A DNA stretch of 64,000 nt from Sipunculus nudus (taxonomy: Eukaryota; Annelida; Sipuncula; Golfingiida; Sipunculidae). The stretch is taken from assembly GCA_026874595.1 (NCBI GenBank), contig CM049315.1, positions 65,931,916 to 65,995,915 on the forward strand, in the 5' to 3' direction. This document shows, in pieces, positions 27,401 to 33,179 of this stretch. Position numbers and translations under genes: made by a program. How positions within the stretch are numbered: the stretch's first letter is position 1; every line of letters starts with the position of its first letter. The notes beneath the pieces are model-generated. The model was not told the DNA's origin. It did no database searches and worked only from the letters and a program-made list of their open reading frames with translations.

Positions 27401-27935
27401 TGTAATTTGCCGCAACCCTGTGGTACAGTATTCCAAATAACACTGTGGTATTCCCCCATTTTGAGTGTCGAAGTCAAGAAGCGGAACCAGGGGCGGAGTC
27501 CAGGGTGTCCGGACCCCCTCCTCCTTTTTTTCAGCCATCGCAACCTTTTTTTTAAGGTTTCAGACCAATTTTTGTGGCCTGGACCCCCATTTCCGGACCT
27601 GAGGACCCTTTTATTAGTTTTTTTTCATAAGTCTTCTGGGATGGACCCCTCGTTTTCCTTAATCCTGGATCCGCCCCCTGCAGTCCCCGTTGCCCTCCCC
27701 CCCCCCACACACACACATATATTGCGAAAGGAAATTGCACCCCTGTTCCCAAACAAAGAAATGTTAATACACATAACCAAACACACACAGAAATGTTAAT
27801 ATACTTGTCGATCTAATTGAAAACAAGATGAATTAATTGGTACTTTACAAAATAAATTGGAAGAACAAGCCAGATACGAACATACGTCCTCATACATATT
27901 CGTTTAGTCTGTGTGCATGTGCTGAATGATGGACT

Positions 27936-27986
<51 letters not shown>

Positions 27987-29397
27987 ATGTAAAACATGTA
28001 GAAGTTCAATTCATTACAGTGAAAATGCTCTATACCATGCAGGGAGCATTAATAAACTACCATGTATATAGTTGTCATGGGACCTGACGTTGAATTATAT
28101 TTACGTCATGGAAACGTGTTGCACGGAATAGAGAGCAAGCTCCCTCGAACGATAATAACAGAAAAACACGCCAGATAACTGCCAATACACGTTATTACTT
28201 AGACCACGAACGGTTTAAGGGCAACACCTGATTAGCTTTTGTGAGTCGTCTTAACAGTTTAATCATGCTAATTAACTTAACGAGCAGTTTTCATTGCGCT
28301 TGCACTCAAAACAAAACCGTAAATGTGATTTGTATAAAACGTTGTCGATACCCTGACAAGTTGATTAACTTCTGGGGTCAATCTGTGCATATTAATTAGG
28401 TCATTTGCTTAAATCTGTAAATCAGCCATGTGTAAATTTGTCAATTTTATCAAACAAGTCTATCTATTACATGTTTGAACATGTAACACTTTTTCAGGGG
28501 GGACATGATTCTAATGCTTACTGATGCACCCATTTGCATATTTATGTTTAGCATGTCGTTTTCCAACCTTCCTAGAACCTGAAGCCTCTACTTTTTAGCT
28601 GGTTGCAAGAGACTTGAGTATGCCTGGAAATTCAACTATATCTAGTTTCAACAGTTTTAGACAAAAAAATGCTATTAACTCGACTTGATTCTTCCTCAAC
28701 TCACTGTATGACTATCCATTTGTCGACTGGAGTCTGTCAACTATCGTGCATACAATTAAGTGGTACGACCTTTTCAATCTAGGCGGCGTGCGCGTAGCCC
28801 ATAGACCGCTTCGGCCTAAAAGTGTGTGTTTATCTTAAATATGTTTATTTTTTATCGAAATAATTTTTCAGTGGACTGTTTGGTAGGCTATGACAAGCTT
28901 TGATCAGTTAGATTACTTTTTTCATGATTTATGGCAATGATCTGAGCTTTGTTTTGAGCTTGTTTTGAGACCCTGGCCAAAAGGGAAAAGGGTTGCCGAG
29001 ATAATGGCGAGCAGCAGGAACAAGATCTGAGGAGCCTTTTCTGGATTGTAAAATAATGATGTAAACAGTTTCAGGTACCGTGGAAAGTATCTTTTTTTAT
29101 CCGAACTTGTATACTAAAAATATCCATGGGAGGAAACTGATGTATTTACACCCTTTTGTCACTATTTCATGGAAAATTAAGGTCGCGCAAATTCAGTTTG
29201 CTGGACGTATATTTTGCTCCTCGGAAAATGAATGCTTTCTCCTAGACTGAAGTAGCCTAGTCACTTCAGTCTTGATCGAGACTACATATATAGTAAGTGT
29301 GAACCTGAGGGGCGAGCACAGATGAAAGCTGTCCTTACGAAAAAGTACTGTCGTATAATATCATGAAGACAAACTAACTATATATGGTACATGCTAC

Positions 29398-29438
<41 letters not shown>

Positions 29439-30312
29439 AACGTGCATGCATCTTTTAATTAGTCTTAGAGGTATCTGTTGGTGTTGTAATGTGACTTACT
29501 AGTATTTTGTCCCGCTGCTGCTCGTCCAGCCTGTCCAGGACGTGTCGTGTATCTCTCCGGGGTTTGGCCATCCGCTGGAGCTCATAGAGACGACTGTCAA
29601 TGGACGACAGGGGATCGTCATCTGGAACACGAATGGACAGAGTATTTTTCATACGTTCGAACTTTCGCTGATGTTCAAAATTTTTCGCTTCCAACAACCA
29701 ATTATGTTCCACTTCTTCCTCAGCTTCTCGTGCCAGCTTTATCAGGGCTATATCAGGCGTGCTGGCAGTTTCAGCAGCAGTAGAAGACTGAGTTATCCCG
29801 AGAGAAGATGTTTTGCCGACTGTGCTGGTGGTCCCTGGGGGATGGGGCGTCGATTTTGACTCAGATTTACTCCCGATGGAACTGCCAAAGCTTAAATTCA
29901 TACCATGAGCTTCAGACAGCTGACGTAAACACGCCGTAGATGCCAAGAGATTTTCGGATATTTTCCGGCGGCGACCTGAAAGAGTCGGGTTGCTCTGATA
30001 AAGTTTGTTATTCCTGCGATAATGTTGCTTAATTCGGAAATTATTCCGCGTTTTCCGGCTTGTGCCATTCCCCGGTATCCATGTTAGGGAACGAGAGACG
30101 CCGTTATGCAGACCCGACATATGTTTTTCAGTGTTTCCATTCCTCATTACTGGTAATGTTTCGCTCATGGCTCGGGAACTGTTGGTATCCCGCGCCATGA
30201 CGTACCGTAACGACCGAGGAGTCCGAATACTGTCAAGAACAACAGGGAGAGGAGCCGTACCGCGTGGTGTTGAATCAAAGAATGCTTTCTCCGCCAACTC
30301 AACTTTGGCCAT
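283..30312 (-). CDS. CNBD2: Cyclic nucleotide-binding domain protein, CNBD2-like (whole gene, 17 exons)
   Basis: Joining 17 minus-strand exons gives about 744 residues with consistent splice phase at every junction and GT/AG at every border. Residues 1-271 are a Ser/Thr-rich, low-complexity N-terminal region; 272-368 are basic and helical; about 369-480 form a first CNB domain (key strands YEDGRVIAYQ and FYYVVSGRVSLLRQ, then WLRQESLVAKGNVELLVLDK). About 498-735 form a second CNB domain (KVIVKDSNRTPWLHVIKSG, GDVFGLASLL, DLNIVKYACIDRDLDRFL) carrying an acidic insert. CNBD2 in mouse is a cAMP-binding protein needed for sperm development and flagellar bending, so a role in cilia or sperm is a family-based inference. 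The family name comes from memory of domain order, not from a database search. The 5' end could extend into an upstream exon. Confidence 0.75.
541..579 (-). CDS. CNBD2: CNBD2-like exon 16, 39-nt exon with the second cassette (residues 679-691)
   Basis: 39-nt exon, phase 0 at both ends, with acceptor TTTCGCCAG and a strong donor GTAAGT. It encodes GLASLLTMYCRKE. Joined to exon 15 this reads GDVFGLASLL, matching the start of a phosphate-binding cassette 'GDVFGELAL'. Leu replaces the ribose-binding Glu, so domain 2 probably binds nucleotide weakly or not at all, unlike domain 1, which keeps Glu. Confidence 0.65.
1790..2190. repeat. Imperfect ~150-bp tandem repeat (about 2.5 copies)
   Basis: The phrases GCTCTGGCGACCATACTGGA, GTTCTGTGGCACTCATACTG and GCTCTGGCGGCCATATTGGA recur at about 1800, 1944 and 2092, each followed by a 'gcaggtctgtaa' and 'ctcataggc'-type segment. 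It lies in intron 15 of the CNBD2-like gene. Divergence of the copies suggests an old array. Confidence 0.6.
2431..2649 (-). CDS. CNBD2: CNBD2-like exon 15, acidic insert and return to CNB domain 2 (residues 606-678)
   Basis: 219-nt exon, phase 0 at both ends, with acceptor TGATAG and donor GTAAGT. It contains MIGLPPILNIPMKKHQ, then the acidic run EEDEDEEEENEEDL, an Arg/Ala-rich helix (WLTRARARAAGKEPQHRRA) and finally YLQLDTVKPGDVF. The last motif is the strand and turn just before a phosphate-binding cassette ('l..GD.FGe'), cut by the intron exactly between Phe and the next Gly. Confidence 0.78.
2840..4075 (+). repeat. Composite interspersed repeat, copy 1
   Basis: Starts near a 'gacaagtgacttatgggtca' segment and ends near 'gatcgctatagctccgatga'. 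Inside are three diverged ~300-bp monomers sharing 'cctaatttcaggtttcc', 'ggtggcgccaccagt' and 'ggttacgatttgt' phrases. The same ends recur at 15.1, 17.3, 22.4 and 60.5 kb. No coding frame is recognisable. It lies in intron 14. Confidence 0.65.
5003..5130. repeat. ~19-bp tandem repeat (about 6 copies)
   Basis: Repeated 'actaaaatagccaacaaact' type units in intron 14 of the CNBD2-like gene. Units vary by single bases. Confidence 0.7.
5200..5400. repeat. ~31-bp tandem repeat (about 6 copies)
   Basis: Units of the form 'gaagcccttgtacatacacg' plus 'tttaaacgt' are repeated with small indels. It lies in intron 14, 70 bp after the 19-bp array. CACGT/ACGTG cores recur in each unit. Confidence 0.75.
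7555..7619 (-). CDS. CNBD2: CNBD2-like exon 14, basic insert (residues 585-605)
   Basis: 65-nt exon with acceptor CTTCAG and donor GTAAAG, ending in phase 0. It encodes MLSARIKQKKKKQDKETALP plus Gln after a split Ala. This is a lysine-rich stretch inside the insert of the second CNB domain. A nuclear or phospholipid targeting role is possible for such a cluster, but nothing here decides it. Confidence 0.7.
7883..8003 (-). CDS. CNBD2: CNBD2-like exon 13 (residues 544-584)
   Basis: 121-nt exon with acceptor TATTCCAG and donor GTGAGT. It begins GLVKIVRYQSVIDARASNEG, finishing the 'sG.vkv.r' strand of CNB domain 2, then enters a Gly/Ser-rich insert (KFTAGSADSLGSGKYFSHAS). The acceptor and the first codons have been copied three times in tandem in the upstream intron (see the 53-bp repeat). 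Confidence 0.8.
7973..8184. repeat. 53-bp tandem repeat that copies the exon 13 splice acceptor
   Basis: Copy starts are at 7973 (inside the real exon), 8026, 8079 and 8132, giving a 53-bp period. On the minus strand each copy carries TTATTTCAG or TTATTCCAG followed by GGGCTTGTGAAA, the first codons of exon 13. The three extra copies sit directly upstream of the true acceptor. Confidence 0.9.
9205..9265 (-). CDS. CNBD2: CNBD2-like exon 12, CNB domain 2 beta strands (residues 524-543)
   Basis: 61-nt exon with acceptor TTTTAG and donor GTAAGT. It encodes HGKVIVKDSNRTPWLHVIKS. This aligns with 'G.VI.r.gd.....iv.sG' of CNB domains and mirrors exon 7, which encodes the same strands of domain 1. 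A Trp replaces the usual Phe or Tyr in the strand. Confidence 0.8.
9668..9745 (-). CDS. CNBD2: CNBD2-like exon 11, start of second CNB domain (residues 498-523)
   Basis: 78-nt exon with acceptor TTTACAG and donor GTGAGT. It encodes SLDLFDEFPVENFMNHHDAI and DYRYY. 'LFDEFP...' is the usual entry helix of a CNB domain, followed by aromatic residues in the first strand. The final two bases join exon 12 to form Gly in YYGHGK. Confidence 0.78.
10116..10168 (-). CDS. CNBD2: CNBD2-like exon 10 (residues 480-497)
   Basis: 53-nt exon with acceptor TTTCAG and donor GTATGT, starting in phase 0 and leaving two bases. It encodes TFSYLQHTTEGPPLDFL plus a split Arg. This corresponds to the helix that closes the first CNB domain and leads into the second. 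Its acceptor lies about 10 bp from the start of the 48-bp tandem array, so the branch point must fall in or beside repeat sequence. Confidence 0.75.
10182..12815. repeat. 48-bp satellite-like array (about 55 copies)
   Basis: Units read roughly 'ggtgggatataaacctcagc' then 'taaacacatccactaggtga' and 'aacaaaat', with a strict 48-bp period. The whole array is in intron 9 of the CNBD2-like gene and begins about 12 bp from the exon 10 acceptor. 48 is a multiple of three, so short open frames such as MVGYKPQLNTSTRWNK run across it; I do not regard these as genes. Left copies (10.2-10.6 kb) use 'acaacaact', right copies 'acatccact', so homogenisation is regional. Confidence 0.95.
13036..13119 (-). 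CDS. CNBD2: CNBD2-like exon 9, phosphate-binding cassette region of CNB domain 1 (residues 452-479)
   Basis: 84-nt exon, phase 0 at both ends, with acceptor TTACAG and donor GTACGA. It encodes PEELEHQWLRQESLVAKGNV and ELLVLDKE. By position it aligns with the phosphate-binding cassette and the two strands after it in protein kinase A. The Glu of 'GE' survives as PEE and the ribose/phosphate Arg survives in WLRQES, but the usual Phe-Gly before Glu is lost. Nucleotide binding is therefore plausible but not proven by sequence. Confidence 0.82.
13593..13675 (-). CDS. CNBD2: CNBD2-like exon 8, CNB domain 1 (residues 424-451)
   Basis: 83-nt exon with acceptor TTTACAG and donor GTAAGT. Its first two bases complete a Val codon, giving SGRVSLLRQFQLSSGHVTKH at the junction. 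After the beta strand comes an extended polar loop (MGYLSKGNTTD) where short CNB domains such as those of protein kinase A have only a few residues before the phosphate-binding cassette. Confidence 0.82.
14044..14117 (-). CDS. CNBD2: CNBD2-like exon 7, CNB domain 1 beta strands (residues 400-423)
   Basis: 74-nt exon with acceptor TTTCAG and donor GTAAAA. It encodes YEDGRVIAYQNRSPDKFYYV plus VSGR. This is the clearest family signature in the gene: it lines up with the CNB pattern 'G.VI..QG..gd.FY.i.sG.v'. The Gly after Asp, the Val-Ile pair, the Phe-Tyr-Tyr strand and the Ser-Gly turn are all present. Confidence 0.88.
14305..14396 (-). CDS. CNBD2: CNBD2-like exon 6, start of first CNB domain (residues 369-399)
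   Basis: 92-nt exon with acceptor CTGTAG and donor GTAAGA, starting in phase 0 and leaving two bases. It encodes VVWLLRATRAFKHLFPAEME and then TEVARLLSYEK. This is the typical helical bundle at the start of a CNB domain, with Phe and Pro spaced as in the 'F..FP...' pattern that precedes the beta roll. Confidence 0.82.
14721..14789 (-). CDS. CNBD2: CNBD2-like exon 5 (residues 346-368)
   Basis: 69-nt exon, phase 0 at both ends, with acceptor TGTTTCAG. It encodes LGLDLRLCLATQPQYRDAKS plus IKR. This matches the region just before the N-terminal helices of CNB domains and runs directly into the VVWLLRATRAF helix of exon 6. The donor (GG then GTATTT) is weaker than the others in the gene. Confidence 0.72.
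15065..15300 (+). repeat. Composite interspersed repeat, short copy
   Basis: About 220 bp running from 'acaagtgacccatgggtcat' to 'cagtcagctgagataaaaac', the two ends of the family, with only one internal monomer. It sits in intron 4. Two more partial monomers follow at 15310-15770. Confidence 0.7.
15310..15790 (+). repeat. Partial monomers of the composite repeat
   Basis: Two diverged segments share 'gcaggagatttaccaagg' and 'ggttacgatttgtgcct' with the family described at 2840-4075, ending in 'acagacagacgaatac'. Confidence 0.5.
16165..16258 (-). CDS. CNBD2: CNBD2-like exon 4 (residues 315-345)
   Basis: 94-nt exon whose first base completes the split Gln codon from exon 3; the donor is GTGAGT and the exon ends in phase 0. 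It encodes FYMDKAEMSEMKRRLEEER followed by a Pro-rich tail (PQIPPAK). This is a strongly charged helix followed by a flexible turn ahead of the first CNB domain. Confidence 0.75.
16517..16587 (-). CDS. CNBD2: CNBD2-like exon 3 (residues 291-314)
   Basis: 71-nt exon with acceptor ATTTCAG and donor GTAAGT, starting in phase 0 and leaving two bases. It encodes KLDCFRWAARMVVLLMKAIV plus basic residues. This is an amphipathic or hydrophobic helix that continues the linker toward the first CNB domain. It is short for a membrane helix and carries Lys and Arg inside, so I read it as a helix packed on the domain rather than a transmembrane segment. Confidence 0.72.
17310..18715 (+). repeat. Composite interspersed repeat, copy 3
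   Basis: Runs from 'acaagggacctgtggatcac' to 'gttgacttagtcagctaagc'. The first half has two ~150-bp units with the TGACCTTGACCTTTGACCT block (17809-17827). The second half has monomers with 'ggtagcgccaccagt' and 'gtggcgccaacagt'. It lies in intron 2. Confidence 0.65.
20250..20410 (-). repeat. tRNA-derived SINE remnant
   Basis: On the minus strand the segment near 20410-20345 reads like a tRNA head: box A-like GGTAGCGGAGAAAATAAGG, then 'cgttggacttcgg', then a decayed box B 'cttgtttaaccctc'. The copy is too degraded to be a tRNA gene. It directly abuts the 20-bp array, which may have grown from its edge. Confidence 0.5.
20410..21460. repeat. 20-bp tandem array (about 52 copies)
   Basis: The consensus unit is close to GTGTGAGGCCTATACCCGTA, with frequent 'aaccgtt' variants. 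The period is 20 bp with a few 21-bp units (near 20775). It lies in intron 2 of the CNBD2-like gene. No open frame is maintained. Confidence 0.95.
22110..22195 (-). repeat. tRNA-like SINE head remnant
   Basis: The minus strand reads AGTGGTCATAGGGTAGACAC (box A-like) and then GTGAGTTCAAATTTTCGG (box B-like) at tRNA spacing. There is no flanking acceptor stem, so it is read as a SINE head and not a tRNA gene. It lies in intron 2. Confidence 0.45.
22425..24155 (+). repeat. Composite interspersed repeat, copy 4 (holds the LINE fragment)
   Basis: Runs from 'ggacccatgggtctcggtgc' to 'cttccagtcagctgagctta'. It again combines ~145-bp units with 'gacctttgacctt' blocks (23073, 23217) and monomers with 'gtggcgccaccagt' and 'agtggcgccatcact'. 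Its left part is split by the LINE fragment. Confidence 0.6.
22490..23010 (+). pseudogene. LINE reverse-transcriptase C-terminal fragment with 3' end
   Basis: A 129-residue open frame (22490-22879) contains ILGICDESQQRENKSIIHGK, then AYIYKSK and KKIECAAEYKTNKKWKLYLK. This is the pattern seen at the C-terminus of many invertebrate non-LTR retrotransposon ORF2 proteins (the '..n..il..kyyIykck..' region ending in 'nk.kkw'). The downstream 'gtacacgtgatgtgttttgc' then 'aataagaaat' looks like a LINE 3' end. The polymerase core is missing. The assignment is from memory of such proteins. Confidence 0.5.
24423..24479 (-). CDS. CNBD2: CNBD2-like exon 2 (residues 272-290)
   Basis: 57-nt exon, phase 0 at both ends, with acceptor ATTCCAG and donor GTAAGA. 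It encodes KVTNVPMGEFIKERRKGWK, a basic stretch joining the exon 1 helix to the helical region before the first CNB domain. It stands alone between two introns of 5.0 kb and 7.8 kb. Support comes from the clean splice sites and the phase fit with both neighbours; the peptide alone is too short to identify. Confidence 0.65.
25783..27420. mobile_element. hAT-like non-autonomous element (1.6 kb)
   Basis: The left end CAGGGTTGGGGTAATTGTAA and the reverse complement of the right end, CAGGGTTGCGGCAAATTACA, form imperfect terminal inverted repeats starting with the hAT-type CAGGG. Both subterminal regions are dense in TAATTGTAATTG motifs in opposite orientation. No transposase frame is seen inside, and no 8-bp target duplication is evident (GTTTTATA against TGGTACAG). 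It lies in intron 1. Confidence 0.6.
27488..27680. mobile_element. hAT-type MITE (193 bp)
   Basis: The left end CAGGGGCGGAGTCCAGG and the reverse complement of the right end, CAGGGGGCGGATCCAGG, are near-identical and match a widespread hAT MITE terminus. The inside holds shorter inverted patches (ccggacccc / gtggcctggaccccc). No clear 8-bp duplication is present. It lies 68 bp from the larger hAT-like element. Confidence 0.55.
27940..27984. repeat. (AT)n microsatellite
   Basis: Uninterrupted AT dinucleotides, about 22 units, in intron 1. Confidence 0.95.
29401..29437. repeat. (AT)n microsatellite just after exon 1
   Basis: About 17 AT units, 63 bp inside intron 1 from the exon 1 donor. Confidence 0.95.
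29500..30312 (-). CDS. CNBD2: CNBD2-like exon 1 (residues 1-271)
   Basis: Long open exon ending in a strong donor (CTA then GTAAGT) at 29499/29498, phase 0. I chose the ATG at 30312-30310 because its context GACACCATGG fits the Kozak rule and there is an in-frame stop near 30462. The frame is open upstream of this ATG for about 45 codons, with possible acceptors (..TACCAG, ..TTTCAG) near 30410-30420, so an additional upstream exon is possible. The encoded region is rich in Ser, Thr, Arg and Asn with no recognised domain; its last 70 residues are charged and helical (AREAEEEVEHNWLLEAK, LYELQRMAKPRRDTRHVLDR). It is far longer than any other exon of this gene. Confidence 0.75.
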
Positions 30313-30469
30313 GGTGTCAAGTGGGGTGTCAATGAGCGATCTCAAATGAACACGGAATGCCTGTGTGTTAGCTTTAGATAACACGTGCAGACTTTTGCCA
30401 GCAGCGCCAGACTGAAACAACTGGTATGTCAATATTGATAAGCCTATCTCCGTATCTCACTTAACTATT

Positions 30470-32300
30470 AACGAACATATCTACAGACTCGGTGTCATCA
30501 ATATATCCTTTCTAGTCTAGGATCCTTGCAATTTTTGTTTCCAAATGTGGAAGTATCGAGGACGCCAATCTAAGATTCCTCCGCACTGGCATATTGTTTT
30601 AGAATATGTCATTCCTCACGCATCGCCGTCAGTTGTAAATTAAAAGCCATGTTTTTTTCATTCTCACAGAGTCCGCGCAATATCAAGAAATACTGCCAAC
30701 GCCTATAGCGCGCACTGCAGTAATTCACGATCGCCCGTGTTTGTAAGGCAGACCCGGGCCATTACTTAGCGACCGGAAAGTTGCCATTAATCCTACCGTA
30801 AGTATCACTTAATCCTGCCACTTTCACGAGTCATCTTATTTCGTGATGTGAGCTGGTTTCCCTGGTCTCCAAGTTCACGTATGACATGCCAGTCCGTTAA
30901 CTCAGTCTGCTCTGGTCTCTGATTGGCTCATTATCCCAGCATGTATTCTCAGCAAACAGTCAGCATGCGACCATTATATCAATAGGGTATATACTGCATA
31001 CGGGAATATTATTAAATGTTTCCACTCTGGCCTTGCGTAGCGCGGCGTAAGCTATTAACCGTAGCAACTGGTTTCTAAAGGATTAATTTGTCCCATTGAA
31101 TATATCATGTTTGCGGTATGGTGTATATAAATATTGTCAATGCCTACTTAACGTCTATACATAGAAAGGCAAGTATGTCTTCAATACGCCTATGTCTTCT
31201 CTGTGCGATTTCAAGTGAGGCACTCGGAGAGACAGCTCCTTTAATGCGGCATGCTCTATTATTACAACTCCATCTACGTGAAGATTATTTTACTACCTTT
31301 AATATTATGTTGCCATCCACATAGGGCCTAACAAAATATACTGAAATCTTATGACAAACAAATCTGCATTACCTTTCCCCCGCTTTTTTATGTGGAAATA
31401 GCTACATGAAGCGTTGACATATGTTTATATCAAAAAGATATCCTCCTCCCTTCACATTTTAAATGTTTCCTAATTTTACTATATCCGGCTAAGATAGCTC
31501 CTTGGCAAGTTTACAGACGCATTTAACAAGGAACACGAAATTATGTTGGCAATAAGATAGATAACACAGACTGGACTATAGTATACGTCGTTATGACGCC
31601 ATAGTTCTCAGCAATGTTATTTTCTTCACTCTGGGCCGAGCAAGTCGCTAATTGATCAGGTTGCGCGATTGGGCACGTACCAAACAGTCCGATATGGTAT
31701 AAACGTGTGAAAACACCATGAAAATCAGTCAGCGTCATGCTAAACTTAACTGGAACCCCACAACGCAAGCACTTTAGAAGGGGCGACGTTCTGACCTTGT
31801 ACACACAGCCACTCAGTAACAGCCCAGTCTTGACAAAGGTAAATGCGCTTATATGGTGTAACTATTAGTTACTGGCCGGGACCCACGCGGCGGCCATACA
31901 GTTTTATGACTGGCATTGATAACTGAACTGAGAGAAAGGTGTAGAGTTGGTGTGCCTGATTTACTGCGGTGTATATTGTTGCGCCACTGTATGATACTGG
32001 CTTATACAGAGTGTAAAAAGGAAGCAGTGAAGCATGCCCGAGAGTGTTCAAATGTCCAAAGAGAACCGCGGGGGATTATCCGACATCGTCCGTTACCAAG
32101 GCGGGCCCGAGAATAAAACCGCATGAGCCTGGGTCGTATATTAATACGCAAGTAATCCAACAGCTTTTAACTGTATGTAAGAACCGACCAATTACTATCT
32201 TAACGATCGATCCACTCCGTTTACTTATAATATCACGTGCCAGTATACACGATAATCACTGAACTGGTATTACACCAAGTAGCGCAACAGTATTTAAAGC
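30470..32300. other. Region 5' of the CNBD2-like gene; no gene recognised
   Basis: About 1.8 kb upstream of exon 1. The part at 30660-31060 is locally richer in CpG (for example 'tatagcgcgcactgcag' and 'cgatcgcccgtg') than its surroundings and is the likeliest place for the promoter, but no TATA box or start site can be fixed. Short frames at 31118-31324 and 31541-31804 have no recognisable product and no consistent splice sites. Confidence 0.4.
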
Positions 32301-32304
32301 ACAA

Positions 32305-32308
<4 letters not shown>

Positions 32309-32352
<44 letters not shown>

Positions 32353-32456
32353 CACGTTGAGGCATTTGTTACAACTCTGAGTTTCACGCCCAAGGTTAAG
32401 ATGGTGTTTACAGTTCGGCGACCATCAGGTAACTGTTGCCTAACACAGGCACCAAA

Positions 32457-32502
<46 letters not shown>
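32309..32502. repeat. Two (AT)n tracts
   Basis: AT dinucleotides at 32309-32350 and 32459-32502 flank about 108 bp of unique sequence. Confidence 0.95.
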
Positions 32503-32504
<2 letters not shown>

Positions 32505-33179
32505 AAAACACTGACAATAAAACTATTCCATTGGTTGTGCCCTGTTTGTTTGTGAATTATAATGATTTATTGACATGACTGATATTGATATATATTCAGA
32601 ATACAACTTCTCAGCCATGGAACATTAGATAAACCCGGGGTCCGACATTTTATTGGGCGCGTGGTAAATGGGGACGGCGGTTGTGGCCTGTGCTAGTCAC
32701 GTATGGTACTTATTATCAACACACAATCCTGGTAATGTGTAGCATGGTTACCGGTCTATATTTTGAGGTTGTGCCGTACAAGTTAAATGTGCTTTCCGTT
32801 TGACATACTTAATTTATGTAATTATACATATGGCTTAGCAATTCTTCGCAAAGTACCATACATTTTTGTCGTCAAACACCGTAAACGACCGCAGTGACAT
32901 GGTTAATCAGCAGTGATTATCCAATATCGAACATCTGGATTTCTGTTGCATAGGCGCACACGAGCATGCGCAGAGATGTGTGCTTAAAGTGAATAAACAT
33001 AAATTGCATATATCATATATTTAAACTAGACATTTCTTGGCACCGCAGGTGCCAGAGTGACCCCAGACATAGTAGCCCCCCCCCCTTTAAGAACAGACCC
33101 CCATTTTTAGCAGCATATAATGACACTTGGCATATTTATTGTTTCTTCCATCCAACAATCCACAATCTTGTTGAAGATG

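Noticed and set aside
29542-30349. Plus-strand frames opposite exon 1
   Set aside because: They are shadows of the minus-strand exon 1, which has phase and splice support.
31541-31804. 87-codon minus-strand frame with CLRCG
   Set aside because: A donor-like GTACGT follows TTTG, but an upstream acceptor (TTTGTCAAG) gives frames closed by stops, and no product is recognised.
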